Assembly: GCA_949288715.1 (NCBI GenBank)
Contig: CASELH010000003.1
Coordinates: 1-64,000 of the forward strand
Direction of reading: 5' to 3'
From: an uncultured Bacteroides sp.
GTDB taxonomy: Bacteria; Bacteroidota; Bacteroidia; Bacteroidales; Bacteroidaceae
Length of the DNA stretch: 64,000 bases
Numbering within the stretch: the stretch's first letter is position 1; each line of letters starts with the position of its first letter. A model generated the notes under the pieces. The model worked only from the letters and a program-made list of their open reading frames with translations. It did no database searches and had not been told where the DNA came from. Both the position numbers and the translations under genes were made by a program. This document shows positions 38,573 through 45,981 of this stretch, one piece after another.

Positions 38573-38620
38573 ATACCTTATTTCCAAGTTGTTATACAGC
38601 AACTTCAACGCGCCGCCCCG

Positions 38621-38842
38621 TCAATACTCGTCCTCGTTGAAGAAGAAGTCTTCTTTGCTGGGATAGTCGGGCCAGATGTCTTCTATGCTTTCATAAATCT
38701 CGCCTTCATCTTCCATCTCCTGCAAGTTCTCAATCACTTCCAGCGGAGCGCCCGAGCGCATGGCATAATCTATCAACTCATCCTTGGTTGCTGGCCAAGG
38801 GGCATCTTCAAGTTTCGATGCCAATTCCAATGTCCAATACAT
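38621..38842 (-). CDS. DUF2795 domain protein
   Basis: A 73-aa, very acidic cytoplasmic protein. The N-terminal half (MYWTLELASKLEDAPWPATK, DELIDYAMRSGAPLEVIENL) is the DUF2795 helical domain. The tail is Glu/Asp-rich (ESIEDIWPDY, then FFFNEDEY). Function unknown. It has its own promoter and terminator, so it is a single-gene transcript. Confidence 0.87.
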   Translation of the reverse strand: MYWTLELASKLEDAPWPATKDELIDYAMRSGAPLEVIENLQEMEDEGEIYESIEDIWPDYPSKEDFFFNEDEY

Positions 38843-38896
38843 AGTTTCTAAGTATTAAAATTGTGAATATACAGTTGTTTACTCTCTAATTGGCGG

Positions 38897-38926
38897 CAAA
38901 AGTATAACAAAAAATTTCACTTGCAA
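38897..38926 (-). promoter_or_regulatory. Promoter of the DUF2795 gene
   Basis: Minus strand: TTG at 38924-38926, 19 bp, then TACTTTTG at 38897-38904. Spacing and both elements fit. The -33 part overlaps the 3' end of the adenosyltransferase gene. Confidence 0.7.
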
Positions 38927-39480
38927 CTATTATCCCAAAATATTTCATTTTTTTTGTCCTCATAGTTCATTTTCCGGGAAAGGACGAACAGGTAATCGGA
39001 CAAGCGATTGACGTAGGCCAGCAGTTCGGGGGTTATGCCTACCGTCTCTGCCAAGGCCAAAATGCGGCGCTCCGCCCTGCGGCACACCGTGCGGCACACG
39101 TGGCACACGGCCGCCCCTCGACTCCCACCCGGCAGCACAAACGCCTTGAGGGGCGGAAGGCTTTCGTCCAGGCGGTCTATCTCATGCTCCAACGCCTCTA
39201 CTTGCGCGGGAGTGACGATGGAAGATTCATGCAACTTGGTCTTCGACTGGTCGGTGGCCAGGTAAGAGCCCACCGCAAACAGCCCGTTCTGCACCTGCCT
39301 CACAAGGGCGCGGTCGTGCCCGTCGGCCAGGTAAGTTTCCAGCAAACCCAAGCAGGCATTCAGTTCGTCCACCGTGCCATAGGCCTCCAGGCGAATGTCA
39401 GTCTTGGGCACGCGGGTGCCCCCCACCAGGGAAGTGCGCCCACTGTCGCCCGTTTTGGTGTATATCATGCTTTTCTTCAT
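38917..39480 (-). CDS. Cob(I)alamin adenosyltransferase, PduO type
   Basis: Transfers the adenosyl group of ATP to cob(I)alamin to make coenzyme B12. 187 aa. The PduO N-terminal signature is [20 protein letters not shown] and [16 protein letters not shown]. The C-terminal helical region has [16 protein letters not shown] and [17 protein letters not shown], which carry the usual Arg/Asp ATP contacts. The start at 39480 gives [11 protein letters not shown]. ATGs at 39504 and 39468 are alternatives. Its own promoter lies at 39516-39546. Confidence 0.93.
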   Translation of the reverse strand: MKKSMIYTKTGDSGRTSLVGGTRVPKTDIRLEAYGTVDELNACLGLLETYLADGHDRALVRQVQNGLFAVGSYLATDQSKTKLHESSIVTPAQVEALEHEIDRLDESLPPLKAFVLPGGSRGAAVCHVCRTVCRRAERRILALAETVGITPELLAYVNRLSDYLFVLSRKMNYEDKKNEIFWDNSCK

Positions 39481-39515
39481 CGCGGATAAGTCTTTTAAAG
39501 CCATACTTCACGACA

Positions 39516-39546
39516 CAAAGATAAAGGATGTGCACGAATATCCAAA
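39516..39546 (-). promoter_or_regulatory. Promoter of the adenosyltransferase gene
   Basis: Minus strand: TTTG at 39543-39546, 19 bp, then TATCTTTG at 39516-39523. A start near 39510 leaves a leader of about 30 nt before the ATG at 39480, and only about 6 nt before 39504, which favours the shorter protein. Confidence 0.75.
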
Positions 39547-39550
39547 AGAA

Positions 39551-39616
39551 AAAGGCCGGCATTCCTGCTCTTCTGCACAATCCGTACTTATTTGCAGTTT
39601 AAGCACACCGGCCTTT
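39551..39616 (-). terminator. Terminator-like stem after the lipoprotein trio
   Basis: AAAGGCCGG (39551-39559) and CCGGCCTTT (39608-39616) are perfect complements across a 48-nt loop. On the minus strand the stem runs into TTCTTTT. It begins 9 bp after the last lipoprotein stop. The long loop is unusual for an intrinsic terminator. Confidence 0.6.
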
Positions 39617-39625
39617 GGCTTCTTA

Positions 39626-40030
39626 TCAACGTCCTTCCGCCTTACTTTGTTCAAAAGTAAAGCCATCGGTAGCGTTTCCGCATCTGATGCCGATGTCAAG
39701 AGTGCGGTCGTCAGGACATTCATTGGAAACAATGGTAACCGTCATGACATTTCCTTCTATAATGACGGTATACCATTCTCTTGCTACATTATGCATGTCT
39801 TCATCATCCCCTAATTTCATGCCGTCTATAGAAGATATCCAAAAACCGGCATAATTTTTACATTTCAAGACGTAAGTGCCTCCGGCACTTGGCACCTCTA
39901 TTACATGTTCTTTGTTCATGTACGATACATTGGTTTTCCATTTCATGGTTTCCCAAAGGCCAAGTGGTTCGTTGCAAGAACAAAGAAGGGCAAACCCAAA
40001 TATTAAAAGAGATAATAACTTTTTCATCAT
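39626..40030 (-). CDS. Small lipoprotein, paralog 3 of 3
   Basis: A 134-aa lipoprotein (MMKKLLSLLIFGFALLCSCN). The mature part is a compact beta-rich domain: EPLGLWETMKWK, then VIEVPSAGGTYVLKCKNYAG, FWISSIDGM, EWYTVIIEGNVMTVTI and DGFTFEQSKA. The middle segment recalls the BACON/Ig-like beta-sandwiches of Bacteroides surface proteins (SAGGTYxLxxxN). It is almost identical to paralog 1 in several blocks. Last of three genes in one transcript, 9 bp after paralog 2. Function unknown. Confidence 0.85.
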   Translation of the reverse strand: MMKKLLSLLIFGFALLCSCNEPLGLWETMKWKTNVSYMNKEHVIEVPSAGGTYVLKCKNYAGFWISSIDGMKLGDDEDMHNVAREWYTVIIEGNVMTVTIVSNECPDDRTLDIGIRCGNATDGFTFEQSKAEGR

Positions 40031-40039
40031 TCTTCTTTT

Positions 40040-40450
40040 TTATGAGAATCGAACACTTTCCGCCTTGCTCTGCTCAAAAATAAAGGTGGAAAAAATATCT
40101 CCAGCAGAAAGACGAACATCGAGAATACGATTGTTATCGCCATTATTGGGTAAGATGTTGACCGTCATGATATTTTTCTCTATATTAATGACATACCATT
40201 CTCCGGTCACACGATTCACACATTCTTCGTCCCTTACCAATATGCCATTCACTGCAAATATCCAGAAACTGCTATAATTTTTGCACTTCAGCGTGTAAGT
40301 TCCTCCGGCACTAGGCACCACTATAACATGATCTTTTTTCATGCCGGGCACATTGGCCTTCCATTTCATGGGATCCCAAAGGCCATCCGGCTCATCACAA
40401 GAACAAAGAAGAACAAGCCCCAATATCAAAAAAGATAACAGCTTTTTCAT
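40040..40450 (-). CDS. Small lipoprotein, paralog 2 of 3
   Basis: A 136-aa lipoprotein (MKKLLSFLILGLVLLCSCDE) with the same plan as its neighbours: EPDGLWDPMKWKANVPGMKK, VVPSAGGTYTLKCKNYSSFW, EWYVINIEKNIMTVNIL and FIFEQSKAE. It is the most divergent of the three, lacking the PDDRTLDIGI block (NNRILDVRLS instead). Its ATG overlaps the stop of paralog 1 as ATGA, so translation is probably coupled. Confidence 0.85.
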   Translation of the reverse strand: MKKLLSFLILGLVLLCSCDEPDGLWDPMKWKANVPGMKKDHVIVVPSAGGTYTLKCKNYSSFWIFAVNGILVRDEECVNRVTGEWYVINIEKNIMTVNILPNNGDNNRILDVRLSAGDIFSTFIFEQSKAESVRFS

Positions 40451-40869
40451 CGTTCTTCTTTTTTATGAGAATCAAATACTTTCCCCTTACTCTGCTCAAA
40501 AGTAAAGCCATCAGTAGCGTTTCCACCCCTAATGCCTATGTCAAGAGTGCGGTCGTCGGGACTTTCATTGGAAGCAATTATAACGGTCACGACATTCTTC
40601 TCTAAACAGATAGTGTACCAATCTTCCGTCAGTTCTTCTCCATTGTCGACATATTTATTTATGCCATTGACATATTCTATCCAGAAACTTTCATAGTTTT
40701 TGCACTTCAGCGTGTAAGTGCCTCCGGCACTCGGTACCTCTATGATGTGGTCTTTTTTCAAATGTGGGATATTGGTTTTCCATTTCATGGTTTCCCAAAG
40801 GCCAAGTGGTTCGTTGCAAGAACAAAAAAGGGCAAACCCAAATATTAAAAGAGATAATAGCTTTTTCAT
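40447..40869 (-). CDS. Small lipoprotein, paralog 1 of 3
   Basis: A 140-aa lipoprotein (MKKLLSLLIFGFALFCSCNE), first of three tandem paralogs. Shared blocks: PLGLWETMKWKTN, EVPSAGGTYTLKCKNYESFW, DWYTICLEKNVVTVII, PDDRTLDIGIRGGNATDGF. The tail (FDSHKKEER) differs. The start at 40869 is set by the signal peptide; an in-frame ATG at 40902 would add 11 residues before it. A 166-bp gap separates it from the upstream response-regulator gene. No known family could be named. Confidence 0.85.
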   Translation of the reverse strand: MKKLLSLLIFGFALFCSCNEPLGLWETMKWKTNIPHLKKDHIIEVPSAGGTYTLKCKNYESFWIEYVNGINKYVDNGEELTEDWYTICLEKNVVTVIIASNESPDDRTLDIGIRGGNATDGFTFEQSKGKVFDSHKKEER

Positions 40870-41035
40870 CGTGATATTACTGAATATTTTATTATCCGCC
40901 ATAGCGGGTTAAACATGCCACGAAAATACACGCAAAAGGTGAAGCAGAAAAGCCAAGCTGGCGCGAAGCGGAAGATTATCGGCCTTAAACGGAAATATCG
41001 GGCAGCGAAACATTCTTCACGCCCCAAGCAGCGCC

Positions 41036-41776
41036 TTACTTGTCGAGCCACTCTTTCAGCAGAAGGCTCCTTTCCTTGCTGACCAATATGTTGCTGTCTT
41101 CACAGTGGTGGAGCTGGACAATCAATTTGGAATTGAAGAAATGGCTGACTTTCTTCAGTGCTTTTATATTGACAAGGTATTGGCGGTTCAAGCGGAAGAA
41201 GTCATTCGGGGTCACTTGTTGCTCCAGGTCTTGAATGGTGGCGGACAGTTTGTAGGTATCCCCAAGGGCGGTCGTCACCCTTGTGCATTTGTCTTCTTTG
41301 TGAAAATACAGGATGTCGCCGACGGGCAATGACACCATGTCTTCCCCCTTGTACACAAGCAAGCGTTCTTTGTATTGAGTTGCAGAGCCATTTATAATTC
41401 TTGCCAGGTCTTGGCTCTTAGGGCTTAGCCTCACTTTGTTTATCGCTTTGCGAAGTTCATCTTCATCGACAGGCTTCAGCAGATAGTCTATCCCGTGGTT
41501 TTTGATGGCAGACATGGCATACTCGTCGTAAGCGGTGGTAAAGATGACGAAAGACGACGGCAACACCTCTTGAAACGCCGCAAACACGTCGCCATCCAGA
41601 AGGCGTATGTCTGAAAAGATTAAGTCGTAATCGTCGTGCGACTGCAGGTAGCCTACTACTTCCCGAATGCTTTGCAGCGGGCCGTCTATTTCCAACGTGT
41701 CGTCCATTTCAAGCAGCAGTTTTTCCAATCTCTTTGCGCTGGGCAATTCGTCTTCAATAATCAATACCTTTTTCAT
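41036..41776 (-). CDS. LytTR-type response regulator
   Basis: A 246-aa DNA-binding regulator. An N-terminal receiver (MKKVLIIEDELPSAKRLEKL, phosphoacceptor Asp56 in DLIFSDIRLLDGD, and KPVDEDEL) is joined to a C-terminal LytTR domain (about 140-246: EDMVSLPVGDILYFHKEDKC, FFRLNRQYLVNIKALKKVSH). It overlaps its sensor gene by 23 bp. Possible targets include the downstream lipoprotein trio, which is next on the same strand. Confidence 0.95.
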   Translation of the reverse strand: MKKVLIIEDELPSAKRLEKLLLEMDDTLEIDGPLQSIREVVGYLQSHDDYDLIFSDIRLLDGDVFAAFQEVLPSSFVIFTTAYDEYAMSAIKNHGIDYLLKPVDEDELRKAINKVRLSPKSQDLARIINGSATQYKERLLVYKGEDMVSLPVGDILYFHKEDKCTRVTTALGDTYKLSATIQDLEQQVTPNDFFRLNRQYLVNIKALKKVSHFFNSKLIVQLHHCEDSNILVSKERSLLLKEWLDK

Positions 41777-42791
41777 GGTTTACCTTGATAATGGGAATAT
41801 ATACTTTAAAACAGTCGCGGGTCTCCACAATGTCTATTGCACGGTCAAACTTCATGCGATATCTCTTCTTCAGGTTGTCCAACCCAATTCCATGTGCATC
41901 TGCCGGGCTTCTCCCGGTGGCCGGACTTCGCAAAATGTTATTGCTGACTACAAGCCTGTCCCCTTCCCGGTCAATATCTATCCGAAGCGTTTCAGCTGGG
42001 CCGGGGGCATTATGCTTTATGGCATTTTCTATCAGCACTTGCAGGCTTAATGACAATACACATTCATTGTCGCCATACTCAAAGCCGTGTATGTTCATGT
42101 TGATGTTTTCGTAACGCAACCTAAACAGCGCCATGTAGTCCTTTGAAAATGCCAGGCAATCTTTTATTGGCACAGCATCGGTATCCATGTGGCCGAGTAT
42201 GTACCGGTAAATCTTGGCCAGATACACCGTGTACTTTTCTGCCTGCTTAGGATTGGTTCCTATCAGATAGGCCAAAGCACTGAGGCTGTTGAAAATGAAA
42301 TGCGGATTGAGCTGCATTTTGAGCAATTGCATGTGCAGGCGGTTGTTCTCCTGTTGCTGCCGGGCAGTCGTCTCAATATAATAGTCCGCAGTGAAAATCA
42401 GGGACAGCACGGAAGCGATAAGCCCCATGAAATAGGCATTGCTCAACGCTTCACTGCTTTCTATAGGCTCAAAGAAGTTATCCATGATGACTTCTTCAAT
42501 GAAGGTAGCCAGCGAAATGTTGAGTACCAGCATGGTTAAGCCGAAAAGCATGGCACGCCTGCGTTTCACAGACTTGAGCAAATTGCGCCTGATGATGAAA
42601 CGGCTGGCCGCGATGCTGAACAGCGAGAACAGTGCGCTATAGCACAAATCTATCCATAGCGGCATGCCGCCATCCGGCAGTCCTTGTTTTATCCAAGCGG
42701 TGTCGGCCAATGCCCATATCACGTCGTAAAGCACAAAAGCCAGCACCGTAAACCATGCCCACGTTGCAATGTGATTTCCTATTCTTCTCAT
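41754..42791 (-). CDS. LytS-type sensor histidine kinase
   Basis: A 345-aa membrane kinase with four hydrophobic segments (about 10-30, 47-67, 80-100, 120-138), then a His_kinase domain with QLNPHFIFNSLSAL (His164) and a C-terminal ATPase region (LIENAIKHNAPGP, DAHGIGLDNLKKRY). The start at 42791 is preferred because a -7 element overlaps the longer alternative at 42806. Partner of the LytTR regulator. The signal sensed is unknown. Confidence 0.92.
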   Translation of the reverse strand: MRRIGNHIATWAWFTVLAFVLYDVIWALADTAWIKQGLPDGGMPLWIDLCYSALFSLFSIAASRFIIRRNLLKSVKRRRAMLFGLTMLVLNISLATFIEEVIMDNFFEPIESSEALSNAYFMGLIASVLSLIFTADYYIETTARQQQENNRLHMQLLKMQLNPHFIFNSLSALAYLIGTNPKQAEKYTVYLAKIYRYILGHMDTDAVPIKDCLAFSKDYMALFRLRYENINMNIHGFEYGDNECVLSLSLQVLIENAIKHNAPGPAETLRIDIDREGDRLVVSNNILRSPATGRSPADAHGIGLDNLKKRYRMKFDRAIDIVETRDCFKVYIPIIKVNHEKGIDY

Positions 42792-42795
42792 GCCA

Positions 42796-42803
42796 CAAAT
42801 GTA
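42796..42803 (-). promoter_or_regulatory. -7 element near the sensor-kinase start
   Basis: Minus strand TACATTTG, an exact TAnnTTTG match. It ends 5 bp before the ATG at 42791, so a transcript from here would be leaderless or nearly so. No -33 element was found, and another promoter further upstream is possible. Confidence 0.4.
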
Positions 42804-42941
42804 CACAATTTATTCCTCACGGCTGCACCATATATGGCCTGCTCATGCAGATTGCAGGATATTTTTTAACAATATTTCCTATTTCACACATCAGAATCGT
42901 CCATCCATACCCACACCCTGTACGTATTTCCTACTGTCCAC

Positions 42942-43020
42942 CTCCTTTCCATAGCGAAGGCCCTGCAAAGGAGTTGGTAAGGAGGAGGTAAGGAGAAGGT
43001 AAGGAGAAGGCATATAGATG
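42942..43020 (-). repeat. 11-bp array with terminal hairpin, copy D
   Basis: GTAAGG begins at 42977, 42988 and 42999 with a degenerate unit at 43010, exactly 11 bp apart. CTCCTTT (42942-42948) pairs with AAAGGAG (42967-42973). TCCATAGC (42948-42955), the complement of GCTATGGA, lies at the arm/loop junction. It has the same orientation as copy C. Confidence 0.8.
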
Positions 43021-43191
43021 CAGTATGCCGGACACGACAATGCTTTGATTCTGAAACAGATACAGCCCCATTTCAGGCCTGTTTTTGTAAAGAAAAGAGG
43101 AAAATCAAGAATTTTCATGTAAGCATTTATCTATTCAAAAGAAGAGAGACAGGGGAATAGAAATATGCATACAATCATGCATCCGTTCCAG

Positions 43192-44079
43192 TCAGCGGGC
43201 AGACAAATACCGGTACACCACCTCCGATATGTCGGCAATGACTTTCTCCGTGTCCCGAAGGCTGAGCTTGGAGTCTTTCACCAGCACGGCGATGGCATAG
43301 CGCCTGCCATCGGGCAGCAGCACAAAGCCGGCGTCGTTGATGCCCGTCCATTCGCCCCGTGCGTTTGGGTCGGAGGTGCCCGTTTTGTGGCCTATGCGGG
43401 CCGGGGTGCCCTGCAAGGGGACGGGAAGGCGCATTTGCCCGGTCTGGCAGTCGAGCAGCGTCCGGCGGATGAAGTGCGTGTAGGCTGTGTCAATAGGTAA
43501 GGCATCCGCCGCCAGCTTGTCCATGAGCAGGGCTACGGAGAAGGGTGTGCTCCAGTTGTCGTAGCACTTGTCGGGGTGGCGGTGCATATCGTCCTCGGTG
43601 GCGGAAAGGGCGAAATCTTCAACGCCCAAGGAACGGATGAACCGCTCTACAGGCTCCACGCCTCCCAGGTACTTAAACAGGATGTCGCAAGCATTGTTGT
43701 CGCTCAGCTGCAGGGTGTAGACCAGCAACTCGCCGACAGGCAGGGAGATGCCGCCCTGCGGATAGCGGTCGCGCAAGGGGCTGTAGGTATCGGGCAACAA
43801 GTCTTGCCGCTCTATCCGCAAGGCAGTGGAGAGGGGCAGCCCGTGCTCTTCCAAGGCGTGGGCCACAGCCAAGGCTTGGTGGAATTTCATTACGCTCATC
43901 AGCGGATAGCGGACGTTGTTGTTCACCGTCAGCGTGTCTTTGCCATCGATGATGACTGCCACGCCTACTTGCGCGTCGGCTTTGTCTGCAATGGCTTGTA
44001 TCTGCCGCCGCAGCGGCTCGCCCGCCTTGCCGGGCAAGCTGATAAAGGCTAAAAGGAAAAGAAGGATACGGAACTTCAT
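43192..44079 (-). CDS. Class A beta-lactamase (CblA/CepA-like)
   Basis: A 295-aa periplasmic serine beta-lactamase (signal MKFRILLFLLAFISLPGKAG). Motifs in order: SVMK (catalytic Ser62, Lys65), SDN (126-128), the omega-loop Glu in ATEDDM (Glu162) and KTG (232-234) in IGHKTGTSD. The text around NNACDILFKYLGGVEPVERF and NWSTPFSVALLM resembles the chromosomal cephalosporinases CblA and CepA of Bacteroides. The start at 44079 is set by the signal peptide. All active-site residues are present, so the enzyme should work. Its spectrum cannot be inferred. Confidence 0.93.
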   Translation of the reverse strand: MKFRILLFLLAFISLPGKAGEPLRRQIQAIADKADAQVGVAVIIDGKDTLTVNNNVRYPLMSVMKFHQALAVAHALEEHGLPLSTALRIERQDLLPDTYSPLRDRYPQGGISLPVGELLVYTLQLSDNNACDILFKYLGGVEPVERFIRSLGVEDFALSATEDDMHRHPDKCYDNWSTPFSVALLMDKLAADALPIDTAYTHFIRRTLLDCQTGQMRLPVPLQGTPARIGHKTGTSDPNARGEWTGINDAGFVLLPDGRRYAIAVLVKDSKLSLRDTEKVIADISEVVYRYLSAR

Positions 44080-44096
44080 AAGACGCTTTTTGCCCG

Positions 44097-44104
44097 CAAA
44101 AATA
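44097..44104 (-). promoter_or_regulatory. -7 element for the beta-lactamase gene
   Basis: Minus strand TATTTTTG fits TAnnTTTG and lies 17 bp before the ATG. No -33 TTTG at the proper spacing was seen, which suggests modest expression. Confidence 0.45.
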
Positions 44105-44127
44105 AAAAGAAAAATCGCTTTTTTAGC

Positions 44128-44135
44128 TACCTTTG
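44128..44135 (+). promoter_or_regulatory. -7 element for the NimA-like gene
   Basis: TACCTTTG, 42 bp before the ATG at 44178. It overlaps the in-frame ATG at 44133, so that ATG cannot be the start. It is divergent from the beta-lactamase promoter. Confidence 0.55.
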
Positions 44136-44177
44136 CCCCTTGAAGCAAGAACACATCACGCAAAAAACCACTGCATT

Positions 44178-44693
44178 ATGAGAAAAGCAAGCAGAGAAAT
44201 GCCCGCCGAATGGGCACTGGAGGTGATGCATAAGGCCCCCTACATCACCGTAAGCTTCACCCGCCCGGACGGCACTGCCTATGGCGTGCCCCTGTCCCTG
44301 GCCTCGGCAAGCGACGACACCTGGTACTTCCACTGTGCCCCCGAGGGCGACAAGCTGGAGGCCATAGCCGCCCACCCGGAAGTGTGCCTGTCGGCTGTCA
44401 CCCAATGCAGGCCTACCGTGGGGCCAAAGGACGGCTCGTTTACCCTGCAATACCGCTCGGCCATTGCCTTCGGCCGGGCAGAAGTAGTGACAGACGAGGA
44501 GGAAAAGGTGGCAGCCCTGCGTGCCATCAGCCTGCGCTTCCTGCCCCAACACATGGGGGCTTTCGACGAGGCCATCCGCCGCAGCCTGCACCGCACGGCG
44601 GTAGTGCGCATCACGCTCACCGCGCCGCCCACCGGGAAACGCAAACAGTATGACAAAAACGGGGAGGAAATGAAATATGGAAGGATGGAGTAA
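44178..44693 (+). CDS. Pyridoxamine 5'-phosphate oxidase-like (NimA-like) flavoprotein
   Basis: A 171-aa protein with the split-barrel FMN-binding fold. MRKASREMPAEWALEVMHKA, GVPLSLASASDDTWYFHCAP and GDKLEAIAAHPEVCLSAV match the small PPOX family that includes NimA. NimA proteins reduce 5-nitroimidazoles, but many relatives do not, so resistance is not claimed. The last 17 bp overlap the next gene, which suggests an operon. Confidence 0.87.
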   Translation: MRKASREMPAEWALEVMHKAPYITVSFTRPDGTAYGVPLSLASASDDTWYFHCAPEGDKLEAIAAHPEVCLSAVTQCRPTVGPKDGSFTLQYRSAIAFGRAEVVTDEEEKVAALRAISLRFLPQHMGAFDEAIRRSLHRTAVVRITLTAPPTGKRKQYDKNGEEMKYGRME

Positions 44694-45396
44694 AGCATCG
44701 GCCCTGACAGTGAGGCTCACCCTCTGCGCCCTGCTGCTCTGCCTCGGCATGGGATGCACACACCGACAGAAGGAGGGCATAGGCATCATAGGAGGAGGCG
44801 CCGACGAACCTACCGCCATCTATGTGACCGAGGATTCTGCCTTCTTAGCATCCCAAGGCCTGCGCCTGACACAGCAGATGCGACAACTCGCCAACGACTC
44901 GGGCTACGTGACCCATGCCGTCCACGCCGGAAAGATAAAAGATCTGGTGAAGGATATCGGGAAGCAGAAGTATGACCATCCGCAGAAGATATTCCGCATC
45001 ACCCACCTGCACATGAATATGGCGAAAGCCCTGCTCAGCCAGTCGGGTGCCACTAAGCCTTTGATTGCGGACCGCATCGTGCGCTCCATCCCTACCCTGC
45101 TGAACGCACAGGGCGGGGCAGACTACCTGGCCGCCACCTCCCTGCTTTTTGCCGAAGATGCCTTCCTTTACCACGGACTAAAAGAATATACGCTCTACCT
45201 TTACTTATACGACGGCAACTATCAGAGCATGGTGCTCTACCGCCCCGCCAAGCAACACATCGTGCTGGCCAATGCCTCCATTGTGGCGCACGAAAGGCTG
45301 AAAGGACTAACAACCACGTCAGATGTCCGCCAATTCTTCGCAGAAGTGCTGGACATGCCGGAGGTAGAAGTACAAGAGAAGCTGCCTGCCGAATAG
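44677..45396 (+). CDS. Lipoprotein with a decarboxylase-beta-like GIIGGADGPT motif
   Basis: A 239-aa exported lipoprotein (signal peptide ending CLGMGCTHRQ). Just after the lipobox comes GIGIIGGGADEPTAIYVTED, which resembles the conserved GIIGGADGPTAIYV segment of sodium-pumping decarboxylase beta subunits. None of that family's many membrane helices are present. The rest is helical (GLRLTQQMRQLANDSGYVTH, YLAATSLLFAEDAF). Function unknown. It starts inside the end of the NimA-like gene. Confidence 0.8.
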   Translation: MEGWSKASALTVRLTLCALLLCLGMGCTHRQKEGIGIIGGGADEPTAIYVTEDSAFLASQGLRLTQQMRQLANDSGYVTHAVHAGKIKDLVKDIGKQKYDHPQKIFRITHLHMNMAKALLSQSGATKPLIADRIVRSIPTLLNAQGGADYLAATSLLFAEDAFLYHGLKEYTLYLYLYDGNYQSMVLYRPAKQHIVLANASIVAHERLKGLTTTSDVRQFFAEVLDMPEVEVQEKLPAE

Positions 45397-45404
45397 CCAG
45401 TCGG

Positions 45405-45974
45405 CTACTTCTTCACCCCAATATTCTTGATGAACCGTGCCGGATTGCCGCCTACAATGGTCATGGGCGGCACGTCGTGCGTCACCACGCTGTTGGCCCC
45501 CACAATAGAGCCATAGCCTATGCGCACGCCGGGCAGCACGGTGGCATTGATGCCAATCCACACCTTGTCTTCTATGACAATAGGCTTGCCGTAAGTCGTG
45601 CTGCGGTTATCGGGGTCAGGGTCATGATTAATGGTAATGAGGTTTACCTTCGGGGCAATGAACACCCCGTCGCCAATGGTAATGCCGCAACGCCCAAAGA
45701 AAGTGCAGCCCTGCTGAATCCAGCAGCCCTTGCCTATCTTGATGTGCTTGCCATAATCCACATAGAAAGGCGGCAACAAGGTGGTAGAGGGGGCAATGTC
45801 CTGCCCGGTGATGCGGCACAGGTAGCTGTGCACCTCCTCGGGCGTGTGATAACCTTGATTGAGTTCATTAGCCAGCTTCATGTCATCAAAAATAGCGCTG
45901 ATGAGTTTGTCGTAACCCGGCTCGTTGGGCGAAACCATGGCGCCCGAAAAGTCTTTCTCGAAAATGTCCATCAT
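45405..45974 (-). CDS. Sugar O-acetyltransferase (left-handed beta-helix)
   Basis: A 189-aa acetyl-CoA-dependent transferase of the maltose/galactoside/NodL type. The N-terminal helical cap (EKDFSGAMVSPNEPGYDKLI) is followed by hexapeptide repeats (IKIGKGCWIQQGCTFFGRCG, ITIGDGVFIAP) and the catalytic His in LITINHDPDP. The end is MTIVGGNPARFIKNIG. The start may be 45974 or 45971. It is 7 bp after the SDR gene, so they form an operon. Confidence 0.92.
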   Translation of the reverse strand: MMDIFEKDFSGAMVSPNEPGYDKLISAIFDDMKLANELNQGYHTPEEVHSYLCRITGQDIAPSTTLLPPFYVDYGKHIKIGKGCWIQQGCTFFGRCGITIGDGVFIAPKVNLITINHDPDPDNRSTTYGKPIVIEDKVWIGINATVLPGVRIGYGSIVGANSVVTHDVPPMTIVGGNPARFIKNIGVKK

Positions 45975-45981
45975 GTTTTCC

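Larger units (their letters stand above)
42792..43191. other. Intergenic region with repeat element copy D
   Basis: A 400-bp stretch between the sensor-kinase start and the beta-lactamase stop. It holds a -7 match (42796-42803), repeat copy D (42942-43020), and AT-rich sequence to 43190. No gene or terminator was identified in the rest. Confidence 0.7.
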
